Shown: positions 36,701 through 50,600, counted from the first letter of the stretch. The stretch: 64,000 nt of DNA from Serilophus lunatus (GCA_013399895.1 VXBA01003280.1:292217-356216), one strand, 5' to 3'. Made by a program: numbers and translations. Notes: generated from the sequence alone by a model not told the origin.

Positions 36701-39700
36701 GCAGAACTCCTTCAGGCTGTGGGTCTTATTCTAACAGGCAACTGCATTTGCATTCAGAAATTTATATTCAAATTAAATTCCACTATTTCTTCTTAATTAC
36801 CCAAGAGTAGCCTGTGACTACTCTTTTGAAATGTAGTCTAAATAATTTCAGAACCAGAAGCTGTTCATTGTGTCATAAATTACGATAGCATTCTTATTAA
36901 AAGAATGGCAAATATGATATTTGTGCTGATATTTGTGCCAGTATTTTTATGTTGAATTGCTCATAAGGATAAAGTTTCAGCAGGGAACTGTTTGCTTTTC
37001 TGTTTAGCACCCTGTTCCTTCTACGTGTTTTTTTGTGGAAATGGATAGGGTGAGCTTGAGTGCCAAAGTTTAGAATGGACATAGATAAACTTAACTTTTT
37101 TTTTTTTGATTCTTATGAATAAGAGAAAACACAGATTTTATTTTATTTTTTACCCAGGGTTGTCTGGATTCCCAGTTAGCTTTTATCATTCACCAGTTTA
37201 CCATCTGCAATGTAACTTCTTGTTTGATTTATGCATCATGTTTCTAATTGCCTTTGTTGTCTGTGGGAGACTCTTCCTGTGTGTTCAGAATAATGCTTCC
37301 TTTCATTCAGTCTATTTAAAAGCTGTCTCTTTTGTTTCATCACAACTTCTTATGAGCTGAAATCCTGATTCCACTAAGACCACAATTCTGCATGAATTCA
37401 ATTTTTTCATGTCTCGTTTTTAAAACCTCAGTTGTTACATAAACACCTGAATCCCAAACACATGAAACAAAGGGTTGCTGCTTTTTTAAAGTATTTTAAG
37501 AAATGGCTTTCTCCTTTCTGTGTTTTCAAAGACTGTTGCTTAATGCTTGCCAGATAGCTAATTAATTTTACATTGGGGTGTGTATTCTATACAAATGGCA
37601 TCTATATTAATAAAAAAAATGGTAGCATCTGATGGCCTGGCTATTCTATCAGTTTTCTCTCTATTCTAAGTCTCTTAGTGTATAAAAATGTTGGCTGCAT
37701 TTGTGGTTCTGCACTCCGGGAGCTGTTGTATCAATAATTTAGAGGACAACTTAGATTCCTTTTCCATGTTGTAAAAATAAGAATAAATGGAAACAATCAG
37801 ATTCTTTGCACAACATATTCCAAACATGAATGTTTTAATATTAAAATATAAAGGCTTTAATATTAAAATAAAAAGGCTTTGAGGAACTAATGAAAGAGAA
37901 TCCTTATGTTAAGGAAATGGTTTCCATCTTGAAAGCAAGTTTCAACTGGGACATTTTGTAGTGAGGAGAGTGGCAATGATGAGAGGGATTTTTTTCCTGT
38001 AATTGCATCCTAATGTCTGTCTTTTTGAAGAGCATCTTTATTTAAGGAGAATAAAGGAAAAATATCAGTACTCTTGTTTAGAAATAATCCTCTGTTTTAG
38101 TGTACCTTTTAGAAATTATGTTTGAACTCCATTATGTGCTTTTGAACTGTGCAAGGGAAAGCTATCCTGATGTTATGACTCTTGACCAAAATGTTCCTTG
38201 CTTTACTAATTTTCTATTTTTTTTAAACAAAACATGCAAGGATACAAATTGTAGAGTTGTTCCAAGCATGTAAACAAAAGAAAAAAAAAAAAGAAAAAGA
38301 AAGGTAAAGCTAAGTAGATCCCATACAAAAGCAGTAAGACTAATGGTGTTTTCCCTTTCAATATGGGAAAGCCGAAGTCAGAAATTCTGTGATATTGCTG
38401 GAAAATGCATTAAAAACAATATGCAAGAAAAATATAACCAAAGGCCATCTTCCTCTTGTATAATGAGTAAGAAATGATTTTTTTGAAAAGATCCCATTAG
38501 TAAAAACGTTGGTATTTATAACACACAAAACCTCAAGAGTATGGAACGATGCCGGTTTTTGACTGACACTTCTTCTGATGCTGATTGTCAGAGCTGCCTA
38601 GAATCTTTCACAAACACAACATTTCATGTACATATGGAGGGAGAAAATTTGTATTTACTGGTAATTGTTTATATATGTTTAGATATTTGTGCATTTGTTT
38701 TTATGAATACATGACAAATAAATCCTTTTTTACTTTGCATGTGTTTATTATTTTTATGTAGTTTTTTTATAAACAGTTTTGCAGTATGGTGTGGGTGACT
38801 TTATGCTGAAGACGTCACTTCAGGCAGACAAGATCTTTGTCTGGCACCTTTCCTTTTGTCCCCTGTGCTTTTCCTCCTGCATTCTTCCAGTTCAGTCCAG
38901 TCAGAACAGGAGGTACTTCTTTAGTACCACAAACCAAAAGTACTTGCATGATGCCTCATTGAGATTAGGCTAGAAAAATGGGGATATGAAGGATTTGACA
39001 GAAGTACATGTACATGAAGGCTGCTGACTTTTTTGATCCTTCTTTTCAATATTCCTATTCATACTTCACGCTGAAGTGGTCAGCCAGCAGCATCTAGAAT
39101 GCTCTGTCATTTGAGGTGTGCAGGACCTGCTACAACCTGGTGTGCATTAGCTTCTTCAGCCTTAAATAGATAATTGCGTTTTGAAGACAGCTAAACATTT
39201 ACTTAGAATTTTAACAAGTGGTTTCACAACCGAAACCTGTCATGATTGAATATTCTGCTGTTGCAGAAGGGGAAGCTAATACAGCTGTTAGCAGAGCCTT
39301 GACCTCTTATAGTGAGTCTTCTGTTGGCAGGCATGGAGTTTACTTGTGTTCCTGATCACTTAGTGCCTCAAGTATTATTCCTTTGTTGTTTTTACGTATG
39401 TGCACAGTAGATGTTGGCTGCAGATGTTGGTGTGCTGTGCTGTTTGCTTGGTTGGGGTCCATCTGCCCTCAAGCACATGCAGTGGGTTTGCAGTATGGTC
39501 ACAGCTGTCTTGGCAGCCCGGTAACTGTACTTATTTCAGCAGTTTCTTATTCATTCTGTGTTCTTGTGACTTCAACAGAAAATGGTCTGTGTTTGCCCAC
39601 TGTGCTGTAACTAGTTTCTTCTCTGGGATTTCAGGAAAGAAGCAGGTACTGTACAAGGTGGTTTTCTGCTATTTGTAGGATGCATTGGTGCTTTTTGTAA

Positions 39701-42700
39701 AAGGATGTTCAGCTATCCATCTACTTGAAACTATTTTCTGGTGAATTAACTTTGCTTTTTATGTGATTGTTATCTTTCTAAGGCCATGTAGTATTGAAAA
39801 AAATTCTGTCACTGTCAAGACAAACTGATTTTTATCAGGTTGCTTGTGAACAAAGCAAAGATAGCTATAATACTTGTCTTCTACAACTATGCATGTGCTG
39901 TCATGTAACACTACCCTTATATAAACCTTTAGCGCTGTCGGTGTGGACTTGTAAGTTGAAGTACAGAATCATACAACACAGCTGATGGAGACATGGTTTT
40001 TGTATCACTAATTTCGTACAGAAGCTTGTGGAGGCAGGTGTCCATTCTCAGGTGAAGGCTAAAGAAAGAATGAACTTTACAGTCATTTTTTCACAAGATG
40101 GCCTGACCTAGGTGTGAACTCAGAAAATTCTCAGAAGATTCTGGTTAGTATTTTTGAAAAGTTCATGGAGGCTTTTGGAAATTCTAGAAGGTTTTTATCC
40201 AGAATGAAAATGTGAAGTTTAAATGTGTATTTCACTGGCCTTGGTTGTATCTTGGTGGCTACAAAAAAGCGCCAGGTGAGCTGAAGCTTCAGAGATGATG
40301 TGTCCTTCCCTACCTCATCTCTGCTTGCAGGAAGAATAAATAAAGTAGAAAGGAAATGAGCAGTTGGCATTTGAGTCTTTTTTTTTTTTTAAATAGAAGG
40401 TTGATTTCCTTTAATCTTTAGTATTTGAGGATTTCAGAAGAATGATAAGTGCTAGGGAAAAAATAGAATCTTGTAATGTCCTTATTTTTAGAGGGGGAAA
40501 AAAAGGCACAATAGACTAACTAACTGATCTTGTGGCTTTGCCACAAAGCATGGAATAGATGCAATGACAATCAGGAATCCTGAGTGACAGAAATACTAAT
40601 ACTGAAGACAATTTACAGAGATTTCATAAAAAAATTAACCAGCCTGTAAGCAAAGAGTAGTGCTGCTCTTGTAACTGTTCATCTAAAATGGTATCTGATC
40701 TTGAAATAGATAATAATCCAGAGGAATGAGAGTTCGGTCAAGGAATTACATCTTACAGTGTCCTCCTCAGTAAGCCTGCCAGTTCTTTTTGTCTTTGATC
40801 ATGAGCTCATTTTGTGTATATTATATAGCAAATAGAAGTCAGAGAGATGGATGACTTCAATCACAGTTAATGATGACAGTTAAATTCCTGAGCATGGCAT
40901 CTTATTTGTTTATATGTACATATATATGTGTGTGTGTCTAAAAAAATTAAAAGTTACTTTTATTTTTGTATTTGAGTCTCTTTCTTTTGCTTCTTATTTT
41001 CAGCTACAAGGGAAATTGTCAAAATAAGATATGACTTTGGACTTTTTGTCTTGGCTTTCTTGCAATGAATGTCCTTCACTGCCAGTTTTATTTCCTGTTA
41101 CCAGAAAGCAAAAACAGGATTTTTGGAAAGTAATGTGTGTAAGAAGGCAATGTTCTTTCCAAATTAGTCACAATCTCCTTTGAGTTTAAGCAAAACCTGA
41201 GCTCACTTGCAAGCATGAACACCTAAGCTTTCCAAAGAGTGATCTTCAATGAGGGCACAGGAAACCCAAGAAAACTTGGTACTAGCAGAACCTTAAGGAT
41301 TTTTCATCTGGGTGAAAAGATTTTGTACCTTGACAGGAAATCAATGCTTTCTCATTCTTATTAGGCTTATAGCAACATCAGCTATAGACATCCCTACACC
41401 AGGGAAAAATTCATTTAAGTTCCCATCATTGCAGCCATACTGCTGCTAAGAAATCTTGAGATTCCTCATGCAGATGAGGTTTCCTTATTTCTCCTTGTGC
41501 TAACAGCATCAGGATGTCTCACAAAGGGTAGGTTCCCATGGTCAGATTTGTTGCTAACTCTTTAAATTATATCAGCATTGAAAAAAAGATCTCTGTTTAA
41601 GGTATGACTGTGGGAAAGCCGCTTTGTCAGCTCTAAATCATTTGTTGTTTCCAGTATCTGCAGGAATAGTAAATACAGTGGTTTACATTGTCAGAGTCCT
41701 AGAAAAACACAACAGACTATCCTCTTCTGTGCATTTTGGCAAAACATATTCGTTACCACTGGGAAATCTTTTGTTTACGCTTGAAGTGCTGAGAAGGTAA
41801 TAGACTAATTTTGGCAATTGTTTGAGTCGGAATATTCTTGTGTGCACACATGAGCCTATCACAAAGGCATTCTCATTATAGCTTGAATACTAACACATGA
41901 AAGTTAATGACAATTAAAAGTAGGAAGTGGAGGGGGAGATGATGGAGAGCATGCCTCTTTTAAAAGCAATTCTAGTTCAGCTGCCTGCAAAGCACTTCCT
42001 TAGAGGGTAGCTTGATACTTTTGTGTCTGACCCAGCAGTGTAAGCACCATGAGACTGAAGCAGCAAAGAATCAGTCAGTGGTACAGTTTTTTAAAAGATG
42101 AAGGAGAGAACAGGGAGCCCTTGAAGAGCCCTAGCGTTCTGAATATGTAAGGCCTCTGAAAATTGGCAAGAATCTGAAGTGAATTACTAAGCAGAGCAAG
42201 GGACCAACATAAACTAACAAGTACAAATGCAGGCCTGAATTTATCAGCTGAAACCAGGCACATGTGAGAGTGTCTACAAGTTTCTTGCTAAAAGTGAAGA
42301 GTGATATATTGCTTTGATGCTATTTAAGAGAAAATAGTTGGAATCCATATAAATTTTTTTGTCAAATGTACTTGAAAAATAAAAGAAATATTGGTTATAT
42401 GTTTTGCAAATATTTATCAACAGTGTTCCGGAAGTGTTTGTTTTAGTGGGTTCCTTAGAATTCACCATTCAAATCTTACACGTCTTGAGTAATCTTGTAA
42501 TGGGCTGTTCTGTACTGTGGTAGAGTGAGAGCACTGGAGAGGTGAACTGTAGCCTTTGGGAGCCTGTAATGCTGCTGTTCTCAGTGGAGAGAGTTTTCAG
42601 TCTGCAAAAATGAGTATTTTTCTCGTATTTTAGAGGCATCACCTCTCTGTGATCTATAGAAGGCTAAATTTAGTCTGTAGTCCTTTGAACCCCCTTATGC

Positions 42701-43609
42701 ACTGGTATACTTAACCAAACCCTAATTCCTGGAAGGCATACCTTTTATCTCTCAGCATGTGGCTATCAGCCTGATGGTTGCAGTTGAATAAATGAGGACT
42801 ACCAACATACGTTCCAGATTCTGATTATGCCTTTTGTCTATTGTATGGTTTAAAGAAAATTCCTTACATCCTTTTTATTCTACTGAATGAAATAGTAAGA
42901 GCACCAGTGCAAAAGTGTCAAATATTCAGGTTTTCTTTTTGTAATCATACTGTGTGAGGGAAGCTCCTTGTAATTGCAGGAAGAAGCTGCAGGATTGGGT
43001 AGCGCATCACTTCTAAATGATGCTTTAGAAGCAAAAGTAGCAGGAAAATGCAGAGCTGTGACGAATTTGTCTCGGGGCAGCTGTTAAGAGTTGCTGGATG
43101 AAAGCAAAATATGTCCTGTTTATCTGGGAGTCTCTTTGAGGCTCAATGATATGATTAGTGCTCTAAAAATGTAAAATGTTATGAGGTGATAGTGGAGAAG
43201 GAGTCAGCTCAGCACACATTAGTGCAAGCAGTTGTGACAACTGAACTGTGTAGTTAAAGGGTGGGCTGTTAGAGCCCCTCTAGTGTTTACTCATCTTGTA
43301 TTTATTATTATTACTGTTGGTGATAGATAGTGATGTAAATGCTAGTCTTCACAGCAGGTATTTTTCTCTGATAATCCTCTTCATAGCTTTTTGTCATTGC
43401 TGTACTTTGCCTCCTCACTATTTTTTTTTCTGTTTTTAAACCTAAATAATCTGGTGTTGCCATGCACATGTTGATTTTCAGAACTGAGGCAGGCCCATAG
43501 CTAACTGCCACATCAAGCCCCCAGCGTCCAGCCATTGCAGCAACCTGGTTATTCCATTTAGTGTTCAGATACATCATCTCACTGAAAATCTCACTGCATC
43601 TCCTAATTT
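36701..43609. other. Intronic stretch without recognisable features
   Basis: Apart from a 22-bp imperfect tandem duplication (37834-37877), A-rich and T-rich runs (38279-38302, 40379-40391) and a short (TG)n run near 40928-40936, nothing is identified. Open frames here are short and without conserved motifs. Confidence 0.5.
37834..37877. repeat. 22-bp tandem duplication with one mismatch
   Basis: Two adjacent 22-base units (37834-37855 and 37856-37877), each containing TTTAATATTAAAATA and ending AAGGC, differ at a single position (T at 37849, A at 37871). Confidence 0.93.
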
Positions 43610-43645
43610 CTTTTCTTTCTTTTTTTTTTTTTCCCCCCCGTGTAG
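43610..43645 (+). promoter_or_regulatory. NELL1: Splice acceptor region of exon B
   Basis: A nearly uninterrupted pyrimidine tract (T-run then C-run, 43610-43639) is followed by GTGTAG ending at 43645. This is a strong polypyrimidine tract and acceptor. The T/C homopolymers make it prone to length variation between individuals. Confidence 0.9.
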
Positions 43646-43768
43646 AGCATGATGAATGTGGCAGTGGCCAGCACAACTGTGATGAGAATGCAATCTGTAC
43701 TAACACTATCAGGGGACATAGCTGCACCTGCAAACCTGGATACGTGGGGAATGGGACCATCTGCCGAG
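43646..43768 (+). CDS. NELL1: NELL1 internal exon B: EGF-like domain
   Basis: This 123-base exon (41 codons) encodes the EGF-like module directly after exon A in NELL1. With the G left over from exon A, its first codon is Glu, giving EHDEC. Six cysteines follow the EGF pattern: DEC, HNC, AIC, HSC, TC, TIC. GSGQHNCDENAICTN and GHSCTCKPGYVGNGTICR match NELL1 as I remember it almost residue for residue; Ile-Arg here replaces Val-Gln of human before GHSC. NGT inside GYVGNGTIC is a potential N-glycosylation site. The hydroxylation-type motif reads C-T-N-T-I-R-G-H-S-C-T-C, with His where calcium-binding EGFs usually have Phe/Tyr. The last base (G) starts a split codon for the next exon, expected Ala. 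Donor GTAAGT is at 43769-43774. The long antisense open frame over this exon is a shadow. Confidence 0.97.
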
Positions 43769-43774
43769 GTAAGT

Positions 43775-46700
43775 CTGTGATTCAAGAGACACCATGAATG
43801 TGTCAAACTTTATTAATATTTTCTGACAGTCACCTACATTCTGGTAACTTATGATGTCTGGGTTCTGCAATGATTTGCTTTAAGGCTTATCATCTGGCAG
43901 ATGGAGTACACATGGAGATCATGGGAATCGATTTGTGTGTAACTTCTTAGCAAAAAGGAGTGCCAGAAGAAAGGAACTTTTCGTTTACTGCATGGAATAC
44001 TGTCATTTGAGCTAGTATAATTCAGCTTTTAAGTGGTTTTCATGTGTTATAAACTGTGGGTGGTTTGTGCTGTCAACTTTGGCTTTTAAATTTTAATGAG
44101 ATGCATTTTAAATTAGGATAATTGTCTTTCATGTTAAAATCATATGGTTGCATCAGAATCATGATTTTTTTTTTACATATAAATCTTTAAGTGTGTATTT
44201 TGGAGATTTCTCAGTTATGCAAACAAGAAATTGATAGTCAGCCATGCTTTTTGGGAAGTGGTAGGTAATTTATTTAAGGTTGTTTTTGTATTTTTCTTTT
44301 GGTAGAGAAAGAAGCAAATGTCATATAAGGACAATGGAGGCAATATATTAAGTAGGTGTATTAGTGAGGTCTGTGTCTTGAAGTACTATTGGATTGTAAA
44401 TCATGCATTTGTTAATTGTACTTGTCTCATAAAAAGCTATTTTTTTGTCTTGTCTGGGTTTTTATACTTTCTGACTTTCTAAACAGAATTGCAGTAATAA
44501 AAATGTACCTTTTAGGTTTGTGGGTTTTTTGTATGTTTTGGTTTTACCGTTTGTTTGGTGGGTTTTTTTTCGGGGAGGAGGGGTTGTGGAATTTTATTTT
44601 TTTTTTAAATGACAAGTATTGAAACCGTGTAATGTCATGGACAAAATATGCTATACAGTTTGGGTCAAAAAAGGCTGGGTATTAATTTTTCAGACCGTTT
44701 TAAATTGGCCAAGCAATTTCTTAAAGGACAATGAAGATTGATATCATTCCTGTTTCAAGCTAAAGTCCTTCACCAATACCAGCCTGTCAGCTGCTGAATT
44801 AATACATACCATCAGATTGGGTTTTGGTAGGACTTTCTTAGGGTACTTTCCACCCATGCAAGAGCATCCCTGTACTTAAAACAAAAATTATTCATAAGGA
44901 TTTAAGAAGGAATAGAAAAATGTTCTGGATGTGTTGGGCAAGTTAAACCTTGGTCTGTCTATATTGAAGCTCAACAGGTGATACTAGGGAGAAACTCACT
45001 GCAGTATGTTTTCAGTCCTTGATTACAGTGAATGTGAATTGCAGCACAGACAACTTTAGTTTCAGGGAAGTCTGAGTGGTGACTGGGCTATTTTCTTTTT
45101 ATTAATAATATTAATTACATTTCTTTGAAAGAGAGATGTTTGGGTTAGAAGAAAACCTGTGTTTTCACACTGTCTTTCTTCATTTGCATGCCTGGTTTTA
45201 ATGTGCCAAAAACTCAAAGTAAAGCTCCTACTGCATATTTATTAACCTAATTGTAGTAATGAAATTGCACTGGAGAAATGCAATAATGTTTTTATTCTCA
45301 AAATTCTGTTGAAATCTGAGTTACTACAGTATTTATTTCTATAAAAATATTGTGTATATATTTTTAGTTGCACATGCAAATGTAGTTTAAGTTGCCTTTT
45401 TGAGATAGATGTACATAGACATACAGGAAACTGTGTTCTTATACTCTGACTGGAAAGCATAGATAGGAAAGAAAACTGGCATAGGAAGGGGTTGCAATCT
45501 AATAATTATTAAAGTCACTTGGGATAAGAATAATTGAGCACTGCATGGAATAGTCATTACTGAACATCTGGTGTTAGAATTGTCTGCATTTTAGTAAATT
45601 ATAAAACTCACAATATAAAGTACTGGTTTGAATTGCTCAGCCTATGGGTCTGTGGTTTTCACAAGTTTGGATGCTAATGAAGAAATGTTCCCATTTTGCC
45701 CATGATAGTATCAGGAACATGATTTGGCTCTTTTTTTTAGCAAGTTTAACAGTGATATATCATCATTTACCTGTCACAGCAGTTTCCTTGCACAAATGCT
45801 GGGGTTGGCATAAGGAAAGAGGTGTGAACATGTCAGGACAGCCATATACTGCTTACGGCCACTTGTAGTATTTTGGGGCTTTGTCTTCAGGTAGTATAGA
45901 GTGGAAAAAAAGATAGATATAAGTCAAGATGATATGTTTGCTGCAATACCATCTGAAGAGATCAGTGTTTCTATTCTCCTTGGGACATCTGTAAGTGCAT
46001 TTTAAATGTTTGTGTGTTATAGATGTGTGCACACACAAAACACTTGTTCCAGCTACTCGTGGAATAATACATCTCAGTGGTTCAACAGGAAATCATATTA
46101 ATATTGTCCAGAAAAACTATAAATTGAAAAATGATGATTTTCTGATGAGAGGGAAGGACTAGCTTTTTGCATGATTCTACAGTCTATTTCAACAATCTAT
46201 TTTAGCAATGTTATAAAATAGTAAAATCAGAGTAATGACCTTCTTCAGCTTTAGGAAATAACATTGTGATAGTCATTATTAAAAAAACCAAACAGGAAAC
46301 TGTTTGTGTTTTAGAAAAGAGCACATGTGTAGCTGAATCAGATTGAATTGTGAACTACTGGTAAATGAAACCACATTTGTAATCACTCTGTCAGGAATTT
46401 ATGTTGTTTTGCAATTTTTGTGAAATGTATGGAGAAATAAAAAGGCCAGAAATAGTATAGACATGAGTATTTAGAATGGGAATTTAGAAATAGAAGTAAA
46501 ACCTAAATGTTGAGGAGGAATCAAATATTTTTTTCAAACCTTATAATCAGGCTGTCACATGTCTTGAGTAGCAAAATATTTTGTGGATAAGGAATTGAGC
46601 TGCTGTAAATGTAGTAGACTGGACTGTGTAGTTTCAGACCAGATTGTGTCAAAGTAGATATAGAAACTGTCATGAAGGAAGGTGGTGGAAGAGGGAACAG

Positions 46701-46870
46701 ATCAAGACCAAAGACACTAGCATTAAAAGAGATACTGCCATAGTTTAAGTAATACAAAAACAGAAAGAAAAGTGGAGATGAACACAGTAAAATCTTTACA
46801 AATACATAGTTGTGAATACATTGACAGTGAGACCATTAAATAAAATACTGAAAAATACTTAGAGAGACGG
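43775..46870. other. Intronic stretch without recognisable features
   Basis: AT-rich sequence with T/G-rich runs (44500-44610); no exon or mobile element recognised. Confidence 0.55.
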
Positions 46871-47668
46871 GAAATCACCAACCATATGAAGTTTAACAAG
46901 GACAAGTGCTAGATTCTGCTCCTGGGATGGGACAACCCTGGTTGTGTATAGGCTGGGGAATGAAAGGCTGGAGAGCAGCTGTGGGAAGGGACTTGGGGGT
47001 CCTGGTTGATGGCAAGTTGAATATGAGTCAGCAGTACTCTAGCAGCCAGGAGGGCAAAGTGTTTCCTAGGGGACATCGGCCAAAGCATCACCTCCTGGTT
47101 GAGGTGGTGGTGGTGGGGGGGGGTTGTCCCACTCTGCTCTGCACTAGCACAGCCTCATCTTGGCTATTGTGGCAGTTTTGGACAACACAATATAAGAAAA
47201 ATACTAAGCTCTTAGAGGCTGTCCAAATGAGGGCAATGAAGTTGATGAAGGTCCTTGAGAGGAAGCATATGAGGAGTGGCTGAGGGGACTTGCTGTGTTC
47301 AGCTGGAGGAGACTGAGGGGAGACCTCACTGTGTTCTTCAACATCCTCATGAAGTGAAGAGGAGGCGCAGGCACTGGTCTCTTCACACTCTTGACCAGTG
47401 ATAGAGCTCAAGGAAATGGCATGAGACGGAGTTGTGGGAGGCTTAGGTTAGATGTTAAGAAAAAGCTTTTCACTCAGGGTAGTTGGGCACTGGAACAGGC
47501 TCCCCAGGGAAATGGTCACAGCACCAAGCCTGACAGCGTTCAAGAAGCTTTTGGACGATGCTTTCAGTCACATGGTGTGATTTTTGGGGTGTCCTGTGCA
47601 GGGCCAGGAGTTAGAATCGATGATCCTGATGAATTTTTTCCAATTTATCATTTTCTATAATTCGATGA
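46871..47668 (+). mobile_element. CR1 LINE fragment, about 800 bp
   Basis: This is the longest CR1 copy here, in sense with NELL1. Landmarks in order are: CATATGAAGTTTAACAAGGA, GGGACTTGGGGGTCCTGGTT, GATGGCAAGTTGAATATGAG, CAGGAGGGCAAAGTG, GGGACTTGCTGTGTTCAGCT, GACTGAGGGGAGACCTCACT, GGTTAGATGTTAAGAAAAAG, GGCACTGGAACAGGCTCCCC and GTCCTGTGCAGGGCCAGGAG. It ends in a diverged tail (TCTATAATTCGATGAT). It covers the very end of the reverse-transcriptase ORF and the 3' untranslated part. Frames are broken, and a G-run near 47112-47122 may be expanded. It cannot mobilise. Confidence 0.93.
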
Positions 47669-50600
47669 TAAGATTTCCTATGGATTCTCTTACTGTAAGA
47701 AGTGAGCTTTAGTATCTTAGATGCTGAAATTATGGCAATGGATGAGAGCAGAACAAAGCTGAGGTGACCTGAAGTGACAAGGCAGGACAATGCTCTGCCA
47801 TCGCCAGGGGCAGAAAAATGGATACAACAATAGACCCAGAGTCAGGCAGATTATATTTTAGGATTCCCTCAGAAAATTATAAGTAAAATGAGATGTTTCT
47901 GGAAGAAATTGCAGTATCAAAGGCGGAGGACTAAGTTATAACTAATTGAATAAAGGGAGATTCTGAATCTACAGATTTGTTAAGTTGCACTTTTCTATGA
48001 AGGAAACTTTTGAAAAATAACAAAAGAAGTAGGAGTGATTCAGGACACATAAAAAAGTTGTAGGTGGTTAATGGAAGATGTGCCATGCCCTTTTATTTGA
48101 ATTCTGTAATAAATTATAGAATTCAAAGGTGAGGGTTGGAAGAAAGATAATCGGAGTAATTCCACTAAACTCCAGGATAAGATTTAATAGTGCAGCATAA
48201 AGGCTGCGTTTAGGTTAGAAGGGAAGGGTGATAAAAACTGTTTTAGCAACTGAGTGTTATGGTGTGCAAAAGGCTATCTGCTACAGCACAGTACTTCGAA
48301 GTGTGCCTGTCAGGCTAGACCTTGTGGAAAATCAGTGTTTAGTGGCAATGGTTAGATGAAAGAAGTTTCAATTTTTTAGGACAACCAGGTTTATGAATAA
48401 CCCGTCAGCTGTAGACAGGATTGTGTGAGTGAACGTAAAACTCTGTCATCTATAAAATGAGCAAAACTCACTGTCATGGCTCTAGCTGAAGAACCAAGGA
48501 TATTGAATACAGAGATAAATACCATGTTTAGACTGTAGGGGCTCTTGGTCTCTGTAGTGTTGCAGTGTTTCTGTGTGTAACCTTGACAGGGCTTGAATCT
48601 GGGAGGCTGGAAAATGTGTAGAGGGAAAATGTCTTTCTCTGATTTTTGTCTTGATAAGTTCTAGTTCCAATTCTTCTTGGCAGCCTAGCACCACAAGCTG
48701 TGAAAGTGACATGTTGAAGTCATATGTGCCGTTCATTTAAAACATAAAAGACTCTGTGCCCCATGGTCTACTCTACCTTAGTGAGAGGGAAGGTAGAGAA
48801 CACTTGCTGTGGGATGTACAGTCTTATATCTTAGCAGAGTTTGATATAGAGCTTGTGCCACAGAATGCAGTCAAAAGAGAAAAAACAAGGTACATTGAAA
48901 CATCATGGGGTATCCTGAAATAATTGGTGACATTTGGGATTAAATGCCTTAAAATGAACAAATCCCTACCCACCGGATTTTGTCAGGAACAGTGTGTGAG
49001 TCACCCTCAAGGTTTTGTTGCAATTAGTTGTCTTCTTTTGTTAAAGGAGACCTAGATATAGTATACGAGCCATGTCCTAACTCTTGGTATAATGTTCCAA
49101 ATGTTTTTTTTAAAACATAAATTCTGCACACAGGCTTCTTATGTACTATCAAAAAAATAGAAGTGCCCTTGAATATATTCAGATGGGAAACAGGAAACAC
49201 AGACAAAGTGTTTCTTTGTTTATGTTTTTATCGTGTAGCTCTTTCATGGAGAATGAACAGAAATCTAGCACTTAATCAAGTGCAAATATTTTTCACTGTA
49301 CCTCTGTATTTTACTTATATTATCTGTGTAACAGGTGTATTTAGTGTGCTATTAATATCTCATTTAATGGTGTCTTCTGAGGTGCAGATTTATTAGAATG
49401 ATTAAATGAGGTGGATTTAGTTACAATCATAAACCTTAAAGCAAATTTGTGCAATATGACTGGTGCCTGGGCAGAGAAACATCAAGTATTGCAAAATAAC
49501 AATCAAAATAGTGTTTATTCAAATAAATATTCAGGTTGTATAACGGTTTATTTCTGCCAGAGTATAGCCTATGATTATTTTTCCTGTGTTATATTCTGTG
49601 ACATTACACAGGAGACACACTAAAGGGATTACAGCTCAGTGTATGCTGGGGCCTTAAAGACTAGAGCCATTATTTTAAGTGGCTCAGTTCTTCTGGTGTA
49701 ATCTAGAAGTTTAGTTTCTTAATTGCACTGTGTTACCTTTTATATTTTTGCCTTGGAATATATGTTAAGGAGTGTGGATGTTACTGATGGACTTGCTGGT
49801 CACTTCAGGAGTATCTTATTTGGAACCTTATATGAAAAGCAATCAGATTTTGAACGGGTATTCATATCTTTGCTATGGTAGTGGAGGTAATCACACAGAA
49901 TCTTTAGTCAAAATACACCTAGAATGTTTACCAACAACTAGAGTATGGCTCAGGCTTGACAATTGGTTCTGTTTGGTGTCAAACAGTAAGTTGGCCCTTT
50001 TTACACTGTTTTAATCACAAACTGTAATTGGGTGGACATGTTTTATCTAATGGCAGTCTGAGAGCTCTCTTTCAATGAAGTTCTCTTTGTTTTCAAACAG
50101 GTTTTTAAAAAACATTTCTTAGTCTTAATAAACTGAAACGTGTGCCCATGAAAGAAATTGTATGTCTTCCAATATGTAGGCAGTATAAGGATGATGTAGT
50201 AAACAGGTGATTAAAGATAAAGAAATTCCTATGAAATTATGAAATTTCACCTGCTGTGAAAAATACTCAAGAATATAGTTAGTTAGAGCTAAAGAAGAAA
50301 AAAAATCCATCTCTGGTTATTTCTCTGCTGAGTTGTCTGCTTTTTTTTTACACTGACATCAGCAAAGCCAAGGTAGATTAAATGTCAGCAATGGGAGACA
50401 GACGTGCTGATATCTTGATATTAAAGCATATCAAATCACTGTAAGGTAACTAACTGCCACTTAGGTTTATGTTTTCTGCATGTATGTGTGTCTGTTGGAG
50501 GTGGAGTTGAAAAACCTTTGTGAAGAATTAAAGTGAGTTATGAATAATATGTAGGGCAAGATGGAAAGTAACAAACATGTATTTCCCTATAGCCTTCAAA

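Larger units (their letters stand above)
13378..43645 (+). other. NELL1: NELL1 intron between exons A and B (30,268 bp)
   Basis: The intron begins GTGAGC and ends with a strong polypyrimidine tract (43610-43639) and TGTAG. It is phase 1. It contains CR1 fragments on both strands, one LTR-like segment and older relics, described separately. Large introns are typical of NELL1, one of the longer vertebrate genes. No further EGF-like exon was found inside it, which fits direct adjacency of these two domains in the known protein. Confidence 0.93.

Noticed and set aside
43311..43760. 149-codon frame on the - strand across exon B
   Set aside because: It is antisense to the NELL1 exon, has no known motif, and the exon on the + strand fully explains the conservation.
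46906..47283. 125-codon frame on the + strand at 46906-47283
   Set aside because: It falls inside the CR1 3' region; the frame is interrupted relative to the element and is not an independent gene.
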